From: Clostridiales bacterium
GTDB taxonomy: Bacteria > Bacillota > Clostridia > Lachnospirales > Lachnospiraceae
Direction of reading: 5' to 3'
Assembly: GCA_018374355.1 (NCBI GenBank)
Contig: JAHAFI010000008.1
Coordinates: 1 to 64,000, forward strand
DNA length: 64,000 nucleotides
Shown here: positions 8,709-15,325 of the stretch, one piece after another
How the letters are laid out: every line of letters begins with the position of its first letter
Position numbering within the stretch: position 1 is the stretch's first letter
The notes under the pieces: model-generated
Databases searched by the model: none
What the model was told of the DNA's origin: nothing
The model's input: only the letters and a program-made list of their open reading frames with translations
Position numbers and translations under genes: made by a program

Positions 8709-8722
8709 TCAGAATTTTTGCA

Positions 8723-8728
8723 TATACT
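8723..8728 (+). promoter_or_regulatory. -10 element of the second Abi-flanking RNA
   Basis: TATACT lies 6 nt before the conserved RNA block, matching the -10 spacing in front of copy 1. No good -35 is visible at 17 bp; TTGCAG at 8695-8700 is 22 bp away. The promoter is therefore plausible but weak. Confidence 0.45.
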
Positions 8729-8734
8729 ATTAAA

Positions 8735-8817
8735 GCCGTAGGGAGGCAAGGGTGGTGCCTTAATCCAAATATCCTATTAGCGGGGCGGGCAGGTGTATAT
8801 CATCTGTCCGTTTTTTT
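8735..8817 (+). ncRNA. Abi-associated structured RNA, copy 2 (downstream)
   Basis: This copy lies exactly 1080 bp after copy 1, with the same architecture: GGCA/TGCC hairpin, (C/T)TAAT paired with ATTAG (a C-to-T change keeps pairing as a wobble), and a terminator hairpin CGGGCAGGTG/CATCTGTCCG with loop TATAT (8796-8800) and seven T residues. Of the eight terminator base pairs comparable with copy 1, six differ in sequence yet still pair. This in-locus covariation shows selection for RNA structure. It starts just after the Abi stop codon and encodes no protein. Confidence 0.85.
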
Positions 8818-8823
8818 CTATAA

Positions 8824-8875
8824 AAAAATAAGCAATTTTCTATGTGTAATTGGACATTGAGGATTGCTTATTTTT
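8824..8875 (-). terminator. Terminator of the XRE regulator gene (stem works in both directions)
   Basis: A 13-bp perfect stem, AAAAATAAGCAAT (8824-8836) with ATTGCTTATTTTT (8863-8875), encloses a 26-nt loop. It overlaps the 3' end of the XRE gene on the minus strand and is followed by a T-run in that direction. Confidence 0.75.
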
Positions 8876-9125
8876 CGTCTGTTACACCCAGCAGATACTC
8901 ACAGGATACCTGAAAATATTCTGCCAGAGCCACCACTTCGTAATCTGATACAAAGCGGGTCCCCTGCTCAATTCTTAACACTGTCAAATCATTAAATTCA
9001 TAACCGGCGAGCTGAAGCTGTTCAGCAAGTGCTTTTTGAGAAAGTTTCTTTGCTGTTCTCAGTTCTTTCACACGTTTCCCTATTCGATTTTTGGAATTTG
9101 TTTCTTTATCCCAATAAATTTTCAT
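8868..9125 (-). CDS. XRE-family HTH repressor
   Basis: An 85-residue protein carrying an HTH_3 domain: IGKRVKELRTAKKLSQKALAEQLQ, then LTVLRIEQGTRFVSDYEVVALAEYFQVSCEYLLG. It is a Cro/CI-like DNA-binding protein with no separate effector domain. ATG 9125 is chosen because GAGGAATCAA directly precedes it on this strand; a GTG four codons upstream is less likely. Two identical 16-bp repeats just upstream (9146-9161 and 9201-9216) are its probable operators, controlling itself and the divergent gene at 9305. Confidence 0.85.
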   Translation of the reverse strand: MKIYWDKETNSKNRIGKRVKELRTAKKLSQKALAEQLQLAGYEFNDLTVLRIEQGTRFVSDYEVVALAEYFQVSCEYLLGVTDEK

Positions 9126-9145
9126 TTGATTCCTCACTTAAAACT

Positions 9146-9216
9146 TTCTAAAGATGAAGTTGTCATATATTGATTTTAAGGAGAAATCCTGATAACATAC
9201 TTCTAAAGATGAAGTT
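9146..9216. promoter_or_regulatory. Twin 16-bp direct repeats, probable XRE operators
   Basis: TTCTAAAGATGAAGTT occurs at 9146-9161 and again at 9201-9216, 55 bp apart, in the divergent region between the XRE gene and the hypothetical gene at 9305. Flanking AAAACTTTCT is also repeated, in shorter form. Confidence 0.65.
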
Positions 9217-9304
9217 ATTGAAAACTTTCTTGTTTGGTAGTTAAGAAAAATTAATAATATAGCCTGTAATATGAAATACTTTTATCAGGAAAGGTGGAAA
9301 CAAA

Positions 9305-9640
9305 ATGAATGAATTTTATGAAGCAGTAGCAAATTTTCTGGAGGAAATGCGTTGTGATTCAGAGGAGCGGAAGTATGCAGTTGTGCCTGAGGATATGAAA
9401 GAGTCTGATGCAGAGTTAAAAAAATTGCAGAAAAAACTTACGCAGCGTTTAGAAAAAATGGCGGACACTGACAAAGTTATTTTGAAAGAATATCTTGAGG
9501 TATTAGAACAGACTCATTTCAAAGAAGAGCAGCGCTCTTATTATCAGGGAATTATGGATGGAATAGAGCTACTCGGTGGCTTGGGGCTTATTAGAAAAAG
9601 CAGTAACATGAAAAAACTGATTGAAAAGTTAAAAGAATAA
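9305..9640 (+). CDS. Small helical protein of unknown function (mobile-element cargo)
   Basis: An acidic/lysine-rich, almost fully helical 111-residue protein with a central region SDAELKKLQKKLTQRLEKMADTD of coiled-coil character, and LLGGLGLIRKSS near the C-terminus. AGGAAAGGTGGAAACAAA precedes ATG 9305. I do not recognise a characterised function; small proteins of this kind are common cargo in Clostridial conjugative elements. It is divergent from the XRE repressor and likely controlled by the twin repeats between them. A hairpin at 9647-9674 follows the gene but lacks a T-run. Confidence 0.65.
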   Translation: MNEFYEAVANFLEEMRCDSEERKYAVVPEDMKESDAELKKLQKKLTQRLEKMADTDKVILKEYLEVLEQTHFKEEQRSYYQGIMDGIELLGGLGLIRKSSNMKKLIEKLKE

Positions 9641-9727
9641 GATGTGAGGTGGTATGAGCTTTTACATACCACCTTCAGAAAAATCCAGAAAAACTACAGA
9701 TTAAATACAGGTATTCCTGTTATTATC

Positions 9728-10072
9728 TTACGTGGGATTTTTATTTGTACGAAGATAGGCTTCAACGATGGCCAGAATGGTAGTGATCTGGTCATCGGAA
9801 CATTTAGACAGATATAATTGCAGCCGTTGATAGTCCAGATTCTCCGTATGATTATCTTTATAAAATAAAGGAACAGGTGAAACATTCAATGCACAAACAA
9901 GTTGTTTGATCTTTTCAAAGCTGGGTACATTTCCGCTGTTTTCTATTGGCTTTAAATATCTGCTGGAAATACCGGATATTTCCGCAGCCTCTTCATAAGT
10001 AAGTTTCTGGTCGGTTCGAGCCTTCTTAAAAAACAATCCCAATTCTCTGTCGATTTACTTTTTCTTTGCCAT
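9728..10072 (-). pseudogene. XRE-family regulator with in-frame stop at codon 6
   Basis: The frame from ATG 10072 has a strong ribosome-binding site (GGAGGTG, 6-nt spacing) but reads MAKKK then TAA (10057-10055). It continues in the same frame as IDRELGLFFKKARTDQKL, followed by an intact HTH_3 domain (YEEAAEISGISSRYLKPIENSG) and a ~50-residue tail. Relatives of this type typically begin with a short basic leader running into LGLFFK, so the stop looks like a nonsense mutation. Reinitiation at TTG 10042 would give a 104-residue protein that keeps the whole HTH domain, so partial function is possible. Confidence 0.7.
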
Positions 10073-10095
10073 GACTTACACCTCCATACATAGTG

Positions 10096-10159
10096 TATAG
10101 TTCACAAAGAATAAAGAAAATGAAGTAATAGTTCACAAAATATAAAGGGTATAGTTCCC
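10096..10159. promoter_or_regulatory. Repeated TAGTTC operator-like sites
   Basis: TATAGTTCACAAA (10096-10108), TAGTTCACAAAA (10129-10140) and TATAGTTCCC (10150-10159) lie just upstream of the interrupted XRE gene. An inverted copy, GTGAACTATATACT, begins at 10381 on the other side of the region. These are likely binding sites for the XRE protein. Confidence 0.55.
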
Positions 10160-10433
10160 TTTTGGGAAAAATAACAGGACTTTGGACAGTGCATATAAAA
10201 AACGCATTGTTCAGAGGTTTTTGGCATATCTTTTTGTCCTTTGATGCGTTTAGGAGATTCATGAAGTCCAGACAATTCAAAGGATTTTTTTATTTTATAG
10301 AATGTAGAAATAAGTTCCTGCATACCAAGGGGTGGAAATAAGCAGCAATTTTGTTGCTGTGAATTTTTCTACTCTGAAAAGTGAACTATATACTGTCGTA
10401 ACAGAAAGTAAAAACAGAAGATTTGATATAAAT

Positions 10434-10479
10434 AACGTCCAATGGGCAGAGATCTCATCTGCCTATCTGGGCGTTTTTT
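10434..10479 (+). terminator. Rho-independent terminator/attenuator before the sigma-like gene
   Basis: Inner stem GGCAGA/TCTGCC (10445-10450 with 10458-10463) and outer AACG...CGTT pairing are followed by TTTTTT. A second hairpin, GAGCGAAA/TTTCGCTC (10541-10568), lies between it and the ribosome-binding site at 10602. The 10324-10601 stretch therefore looks like a structured leader, not a gene. Confidence 0.7.
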
Positions 10480-10601
10480 ATATATTCCGAAAAAAAATTC
10501 GGAAAGCCCCCGACACCGGGTATCAACCAATCGGGATATGGAGCGAAAGGGAAATAAGAATTTCGCTCATAACCAGTTGGACGGGAAGGGGGTGAACTCT
10601 A

Positions 10602-11039
10602 ATGGAGCAATCTTCTTCATGGGATGAATGGACGGTCAGACATCAGTTTGACCGGATATGCAAATTGGCATTGAAGGGCGAAGTCATTGATTATCAAAGA
10701 CATATGGCCTATCGGCAAAAGCACGAAGTGCTGTTGTCGGAACTGCCGGAAAAGGAGTTGAGCAAACTTTTTACGATGGATGAATATAATCTTGAACCAT
10801 ATCGTTTTCAGGTTCTTGGCTATGACATTGAAGTCAAAGATGCATTGATAGCGGAGGCATTACAGACATTAACAGAAAAGAAGCGGAATGTTATTTTGCT
10901 GTCTTATTTTCTGAATATGAGTGATGCAGAAATCGCAAGAGAAATGAATCTTGTCCGCAGTACCATCCATGAGCATCGCAAACGCTCACTCGAATTACTG
11001 AAAAATATTATGGAGGTAAGTACAGATGAGAAAGAATGA
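10602..11039 (+). CDS. Sigma-70 region-4-like regulator of the mobile element
   Basis: A 145-residue protein whose C-terminal ~70 residues form a sigma-70 region 4 HTH: ALQTLTEKKRNVILLSYFLNMSDAEIAREMNLVRSTIHEHRKRSL. There is no region 2, as in the sigma-like Orf7-type regulators of Tn916-family elements, which promote transcription of transfer or excision genes. GGGAAGGGGGTGAACTCTA precedes ATG 10602. Its end overlaps the HTH_16 gene by 14 bp, the arrangement usual for this pair. Confidence 0.85.
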   Translation: MEQSSSWDEWTVRHQFDRICKLALKGEVIDYQRHMAYRQKHEVLLSELPEKELSKLFTMDEYNLEPYRFQVLGYDIEVKDALIAEALQTLTEKKRNVILLSYFLNMSDAEIAREMNLVRSTIHEHRKRSLELLKNIMEVSTDEKE

Positions 11040-11307
11040 TACACAGATGAAGAAATCTGAATTGCTGCCTTTCCATATTATTAAGGCAGCATCAGAAGGT
11101 GATGTGGAAGCAATCAATACCGTGTTGAAACATTACGAAGGGTACATAGCCAGCCTGTCTACCAGAATCATGTTCGATGAATTTGGACAGGCACATTATT
11201 GTGTAGATGAAACACTGCGTCGGCGTTTGGAAACAAAGCTGATTACAAAAATTCTGGCTTTTAAGACTGTGCCCTATGAGACAGGTAAAGTTGGAAATCG
11301 ACAGTAG
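11026..11307 (+). CDS. HTH_16-type conjugative-transposon regulator
   Basis: A 93-residue protein with LLPFHIIKAASEGDVEAINTVLKHYEGYI, the core of the helix-turn-helix domain found in Tn916 Orf8-like proteins (HTH_16), followed by DETLRRRLETKLITKILAF. It is expected to work with the overlapping sigma-like protein in activating element genes. It overlaps the upstream gene (start 11026, upstream stop 11039) and shares its transcript. Confidence 0.8.
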   Translation: MRKNDTQMKKSELLPFHIIKAASEGDVEAINTVLKHYEGYIASLSTRIMFDEFGQAHYCVDETLRRRLETKLITKILAFKTVPYETGKVGNRQ

Positions 11308-11480
11308 AAGAGAAAACTTTTCTAAGTTGATTATAGGGTATCCGGAATAAGGCTTTTTCCCTTTCAAAAGCTGAATGACCGGACACAACGCACCTTGAAA
11401 ATTGAATATAGTTGATCCTGCAGGACGTATGGAGCAGTTGAGCCATGTAATGAATACGTCAGGACTACCTGTTTCCGTCA

Positions 11481-11503
11481 CTTCCCGACAATTTGTCGGG
11501 AAG
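11481..11503. repeat. Perfect 10-bp hairpin/palindrome
   Basis: CTTCCCGACA and TGTCGGGAAG pair perfectly around a 3-nt loop. There is no T-run, so it is not a standard terminator; a protein-binding dyad or RNA hairpin is likelier. Confidence 0.65.
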
Positions 11504-11711
11504 CTGGCGGGGATTGTAAACGAAGAAATACTGATAATGGTATTGAAGTAAAGGTACGAGCGAGAAATATTTGATTACGGGCAGAGGATGGGAACTCTGC
11601 GGCGATGATGCTACTTTTGATAATGATACTTCCGGTAATAGTCCGGTCTGAAGAAGATGGTGCAATACCAATGTGAGCCATGACCTGATGGCTACCTGTG
11701 GGATTTATTTT

Positions 11712-11791
11712 GATGTCTGCTGATAAAAGGACATTTGCACCTATAACATTTATGTATTACAATAGGAAGTGTTTTTTTATTAGCAGACATC
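11712..11791. repeat. 17-bp inverted repeats enclosing 46 bp
   Basis: GATGTCTGCTGATAAAA (11712-11728) is matched by TTTTATTAGCAGACATC (11775-11791) in inverted orientation with one mismatch. It ends 31 bp before xis and could fold into a long stem in the xis leader, or mark protein-binding arms. Confidence 0.6.
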
Positions 11792-11822
11792 CCGACAAAA
11801 TATTAAGGAAGGGGGCTGTGAA

Positions 11823-12017
11823 ATGGAAATTGATAAAACGTTGTTGTCGATTGACGAGTTCTGTAGTTATGTAGGAATAGGAAAAACCAAAGCAAGAGAG
11901 ATAATTTCTAATCCATGCTGTAAGTTTGTTGTTCGTATTGGACGCAGAGTTTTTGTACATAGAGAATTGTTTGACGAAGAGTTAAAGAAAAATGCAAAGT
12001 TTCAATTAACTATGTAG
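11823..12017 (+). CDS. xis: Excisionase (Tn916 Xis-like)
   Basis: A 64-residue protein with an excisionase/HTH_17 winged-helix pattern: LLSIDEFCSYVGIGKTKAREII, then KFVVRIGRRVFVHRELFDEEL. It bends att DNA and steers the integrase towards excision. AAGGAAGGGGGCTGTGAA precedes ATG 11823. It lies upstream of the integrase, as in Tn916-like elements, but here an antitoxin-like gene sits between the two. Confidence 0.85.
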   Translation: MEIDKTLLSIDEFCSYVGIGKTKAREIISNPCCKFVVRIGRRVFVHRELFDEELKKNAKFQLTM

Positions 12018-12073
12018 GGATTTGGAATTACTTTGTTCGTCACAATTCAAAGATGCAAGATCTAAAATCACAC

Positions 12074-12102
12074 TTGAAATTGGAACATAATTATGCTACA
12101 AT
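12074..12102 (+). promoter_or_regulatory. Sigma-70 promoter of the antitoxin-like gene
   Basis: TTGAAA (12074-12079), 17-bp spacer, TACAAT (12097-12102). It lies between xis and the antitoxin gene and can also feed the integrase. Confidence 0.75.
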
Positions 12103-12124
12103 GAGACAGAAGGGAGATGAGAAG

Positions 12125-12337
12125 ATGCCGAAGATAATTCCTATCAGAGAATTGCGAGATACAAATACATTATCTGAAATGTGTCATAGCACAGATGAAC
12201 CGATATTTATTACTAAAAATGGATATGGTGATATGGTAATTATGAGCTTGGAGACTTTTGAAAAAAATTCAGGCATGAGTGATTTTTATGGTGATGTACA
12301 ATTTCGTAAGGGAAAATATTCTGATTTGAAGAAATAA
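12125..12337 (+). CDS. Phd/YefM-family antitoxin without a partner toxin
   Basis: A 70-residue protein with PKIIPIRELRDTNTLSEMCHSTDEPIFITKNGYGDMVIMSLETFEK, the full N-terminal DNA-binding and dimerisation pattern of Phd/YefM antitoxins. ATG 12125 follows AGGGAGATGAGAAG. Its own promoter lies at 12074-12102. No RelE/Doc-like toxin follows; the integrase starts 93 bp downstream. It may act as an orphan repressor controlling integrase transcription or be the remains of a stabilisation module. Confidence 0.8.
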   Translation: MPKIIPIRELRDTNTLSEMCHSTDEPIFITKNGYGDMVIMSLETFEKNSGMSDFYGDVQFRKGKYSDLKK

Positions 12338-12430
12338 AAGCAGCATCACTTCTCCAGGTGATTTTGGAAATTGCTGATAATTTGAGCTTTTCAGGATTGT
12401 GATATGAACAATTGTGAAAGGATTAGAATT

Positions 12431-13687
12431 ATGGGTAAGAATCTTAAAGGAAAAGAACTAGGCAAAGGCTTATCCCAAAGACCAGATGGCAGATATATGG
12501 GAAGGGCACAGGTAGAAGGACATTCTATTGTATTATATGATTGGAAGCTGAAAGATTTGAAACAAAAGCTGGCTGTGGCCATTGATGAAGCGAAAAGAAG
12601 TACATTAATGCCGGGAATGGATGGAAAAAGCATTACTCTGACTGAGTGGTTTGAAGAATGGTACAGCAAGTATAAAGCTCCAACATTGAAAAATGGTGGT
12701 TCAGCGTCTTATAAAAGAAAATTTGTAAATTATTATGGCGTTCGACTTGGAACTAAAGCATTAGCGGATATTAGACAGCTCCATGTACAGACGGCGATAG
12801 CAGATATGTTAGAAAATGGAAGAAGTTCCAAATCTGTTAGGGAGGCTACCGGAATTTTTCAGAGTTGTGTGGAAGCTGCGATAGCAAATGGTCTAATGGT
12901 AATAAATCCGACAATAGGTGTTATTGTACCAAAGTGCGAAAAGGTTGAAAGAAGAGTGTTATCTGTTGAGGAACAGAATATTTTTCTTACTTATCTTGAG
13001 CGAAACAAAAGCTGGTACGAGGAAATGTACAAGTTTATGCTGCTTACTGGCATGCGGATAGGTGAAGTTGGTGGATTGCAATGGGAAGACATAGATTTTA
13101 CCAATAGGTTTATTTATGTAAAAAGAACATTGTCTTATCAGTATGAAGATGGTAAGAAAATAATGCGCCTGACATCGCCTAAAACAGAAAACTCTGTAAG
13201 AAAAGTTCCGTTCTTTGGTGAAACAAAAGTTATTCTGGAAAGGCAATTTGAAAAAGTCAAACGAAAGCGTACAGATATGGGTGAACGTTGGAGACAGCCG
13301 GAAGAGTTAGGAAATCTTGTGTTTCTTACATCAATGGGCTCTCCAATTGGAAGATACAGTATAGAAAGTGATATGAGGAATATAACAAGTCAAATAAATG
13401 ATATGTTCCGAACAGAAGCATTATATACTGGTGGAATCCCTAAAATATTTGAAAGAGTTCATCCTCATGCGTTGCGTCATACGTTTGCGACAAGATGTTT
13501 TGAGAAAGGAATGACACCGAGAACTGTACAGGAAATTATGGGACATGCGAATTATAATACTACAGTGTCCTATACACATGTTTTAGATGATATAAAAACA
13601 AAAGAAGCTGATCGTGTGGGAGACTTCTTACAGAACACAAACAATACAGAAACGTTTGAGTACGACAAATTACTGGGCATTTTATAA
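12431..13687 (+). CDS. int: Tyrosine recombinase (Tn916-type integrase)
   Basis: This 418-residue integrase (from ATG 12431, preceded by AAAGGA; a start nine codons earlier is possible) has an N-terminal arm-binding AP2-like segment (LSQRPDGRYMGR), a core-binding SAM-like domain (about 68-155) and a catalytic domain. All expected residues are visible: Arg209 (TGMRIGE), His346 and Arg349 (HALRH), His372 (GHAN) and the nucleophile Tyr381 (SYTHV). It should be able to insert and excise the element even though the mobilization genes are decayed. Confidence 0.93.
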   Translation: MGKNLKGKELGKGLSQRPDGRYMGRAQVEGHSIVLYDWKLKDLKQKLAVAIDEAKRSTLMPGMDGKSITLTEWFEEWYSKYKAPTLKNGGSASYKRKFVNYYGVRLGTKALADIRQLHVQTAIADMLENGRSSKSVREATGIFQSCVEAAIANGLMVINPTIGVIVPKCEKVERRVLSVEEQNIFLTYLERNKSWYEEMYKFMLLTGMRIGEVGGLQWEDIDFTNRFIYVKRTLSYQYEDGKKIMRLTSPKTENSVRKVPFFGETKVILERQFEKVKRKRTDMGERWRQPEELGNLVFLTSMGSPIGRYSIESDMRNITSQINDMFRTEALYTGGIPKIFERVHPHALRHTFATRCFEKGMTPRTVQEIMGHANYNTTVSYTHVLDDIKTKEADRVGDFLQNTNNTETFEYDKLLGIL

Positions 13688-13756
13688 GGGTGAGTTGTAC
13701 TCAACAAAATTGAGTAAAAATTAATAGAGAATGGTTTTAATTAACTCGTATGAAAA

Positions 13757-13771
13757 TTCACAAAGTGTGAA
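13757..13771. repeat. Short palindrome downstream of the integrase
   Basis: TTCACA-AAG-TGTGAA forms a perfect 6-bp dyad in the 290-bp gene-free stretch after the integrase gene. Its arms share TTCACA with the TAGTTCACAAA operator repeats at 10.1 kb. It may be a regulator- or integrase-binding site near the element's right end. Confidence 0.4.
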
Positions 13772-13908
13772 AAAACCAGTGAAATAGCGTGTTTCCGAGA
13801 AAATGATATTTAGAAATTCGCATTTCAAATCGGTAAATAAGACAAACTTCGCAAAGCAGATGAATAAATAAGCAAAGTTTGCAAAAAACTGAATGAGAAT
13901 TTTTATGG

Positions 13909-13958
13909 CTCCAAAGCCTTGTGCCCACTGATTGTTCAGCGGGTATGAGGTTTTGGAG
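13909..13958. other. Nested hairpin near the right end of the mobile element
   Basis: The outer stem CTCCAAAGCC/GGTTTTGGAG (13909-13918 with 13949-13958) encloses CCC-A-CTGA/TCAG-C-GGG. It could terminate integrase transcription, although the following T-run is weak (TTATTTG), or be a structured attachment-site region. I could not find a matching direct repeat at the left end. Confidence 0.5.
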
Positions 13959-14000
13959 TTATTTGTTTAGAAAAAATTTAAGAAATATGTGAGACTCCGA

Positions 14001-14006
14001 TATAAT
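14001..14006 (+). promoter_or_regulatory. -10 element before the kinase stub
   Basis: A perfect TATAAT, with TTAAGA at 13978-13983 (17-bp spacing) as a weak -35. Confidence 0.45.
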
Positions 14007-14038
14007 GACAATAGGAACTGCAGAATGTGAGGTTATAA

Positions 14039-14191
14039 ATGAAAAGGCAGATTGCAAAGAAAAGAATTTTTATTTCCAACGCCCTGATGATACTGGTGTA
14101 ACTGGTTATTGTGTTTAGCATCAATGTAGGTATTGTAAAATTATATTGGAAATGTATAAAAATAGCAGAGAGGATTACAGCAGCCAGATAG
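14039..14191 (+). pseudogene. N-terminal stub of a membrane sensor kinase-like protein
   Basis: ATG 14039, with GAGG upstream, reads MKRQIAKKRIFISNALMILV then TAA (14099-14101). The same frame continues LVIVVFSINVGIVKLYW before TAG 14191. The basic start followed by a hydrophobic helix is the pattern of a membrane sensor kinase N-terminus (RQRI-x-SN-x-LMI). No sensor or kinase domain follows. It looks like the remains of a gene cut off at the mobile-element border and also hit by a nonsense mutation; the family call is tentative. Confidence 0.5.
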
Positions 14192-14265
14192 TGCAGATAT
14201 TTGCTTTTTGAAATCATAAGGTGCAAATTTCATTTTTCTGTGTTAAAATACTATTGTAATCATAG

Positions 14266-15222
14266 GTGAAGAAGAAAGAGGTGATTAAAATAGATTTTAT
14301 AAAAGCCACAGAAAAATTATGGAAAGATTATTTCTGGAAACCGACTATGGAAATCAATGCCTTTGATCCGGAATGTGTGATAATCGGTACCGGAAAACAC
14401 GAATTCTATACGAATCTGCATGAATTTGAAAATAACTTTTCAAAAGAAGTAGAAGACCGAAAAAATATCAAATTTCAATTCAAAGATTTTTGTTGTGAGC
14501 AGAAAAAAATAAGTGATGATGCATATCTGGTTTATGGAAGCCTTTACATTTGGGCGGAAAATGAAGAACAGAATATTCATATCAATATGGACAGCCGGTT
14601 TTCAATCATTTATAAAAAAAGAGAGGATGGCTGGAAGGTTGTACATGTTCATCAGTCTATGCCGAATATGGAACAATTAGAGGGAGAATATTATCCGAAA
14701 ACTTTAACAGAACAAATTCAGGAAAAACAGGTAGAACTAAAAGAGTTAGAACAAATTGCCAACAAAGATGGTTTGACTGGCTTGATAAACTATCGCGCTT
14801 TAGAAAATTTCTTTGTAAAACAGAAGAATGAAAACGCATGGATTTTTATTATTGATTTAGATAATTTTAAGCACATCAATGACACCTATGGACATGTCAT
14901 AGGAAATCATATTTTACAGAAGATTGCAGCAGTTTTATCTTCGACGGTTCGTTCAAAGGACGTTGTGTGCCGGATGGGCGGGGATGAATTTGTCTTATAT
15001 TGCAGAGAATTAAAAGATGAAACAGCGGCAGGGGAGTTTATGCAGCGTATTCTGAAAAATATAGAAGAAGCGGGAAAAGACGAGCGATGCTGGATCGGAA
15101 TGTCTATGGGTGCCACACCGGTTTATGAAAATGAGTCCTTGGAAATCGCGCTGAAAAGAGCGGACGGAGCTCTTTATGAAGTAAAGTCAAATGGAAAGAA
15201 CAGCGGAAAGATCCAATTGTAA
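14266..15222 (+). CDS. Diguanylate cyclase with N-terminal SnoaL/NTF2-like domain
   Basis: Residues 1-135 form an NTF2-like (SnoaL/DUF4440-type) alpha+beta domain, a likely small-molecule sensor. A short coiled linker (QEKQVELKELEQIA) leads into a GGDEF domain at about 160-318. The active site MGGDEF (237-242) is intact, and RSKD (229-232) five residues upstream is a product-inhibition I-site. It should make c-di-GMP from two GTP in the cytosol. The start is uncertain: GTG 14266 is used here, and GTG 14281 is also possible. A strong terminator follows at 15282. Confidence 0.88.
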   Translation: MKKKEVIKIDFIKATEKLWKDYFWKPTMEINAFDPECVIIGTGKHEFYTNLHEFENNFSKEVEDRKNIKFQFKDFCCEQKKISDDAYLVYGSLYIWAENEEQNIHINMDSRFSIIYKKREDGWKVVHVHQSMPNMEQLEGEYYPKTLTEQIQEKQVELKELEQIANKDGLTGLINYRALENFFVKQKNENAWIFIIDLDNFKHINDTYGHVIGNHILQKIAAVLSSTVRSKDVVCRMGGDEFVLYCRELKDETAAGEFMQRILKNIEEAGKDERCWIGMSMGATPVYENESLEIALKRADGALYEVKSNGKNSGKIQL

Positions 15223-15281
15223 TGTTCAGATGAGGAATAGGAAAAATTTTTTATGTATTTGAAAAAGAGGATATCTGCTGC

Positions 15282-15325
15282 AAAAAAGAAACTTCCCACC
15301 CTTGCAGGCGGGAAGTTTCTTTTTT
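15282..15325. terminator. Bidirectional terminator between the cyclase and uxaB
   Basis: A 16-bp perfect stem, AAAAAAGAAACTTCCC with GGGAAGTTTCTTTTTT, serves both converging genes; its right arm overlaps the uxaB stop codon. Confidence 0.92.

Larger units (their letters stand above)
11308..11822. other. 515-bp gene-free, hairpin-rich region before xis
   Basis: No coding frame with a start site and family similarity is visible. The stretch holds several short hairpins: GCAGAG/CTCTGC (11581-11600), CCGG/CCGG (11632-11646) and GCCAT/ATGGC (11677-11692). It also holds the two stronger features listed separately at 11481 and 11712. It may carry an untranslated regulatory RNA or integrase/excisionase binding sites. 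Confidence 0.5.

Noticed and set aside
10332..10595. Possible 87-codon gene before the sigma-like gene
   Set aside because: It runs through a terminator hairpin and a second stem; no start site or family pattern. The region looks like a structured leader.
6086..13977. attL/attR direct repeats of the mobile element
   Set aside because: Comparison by eye of both border regions gave no convincing repeat longer than chance; Tn916-type integrases use only short coupling sequences.
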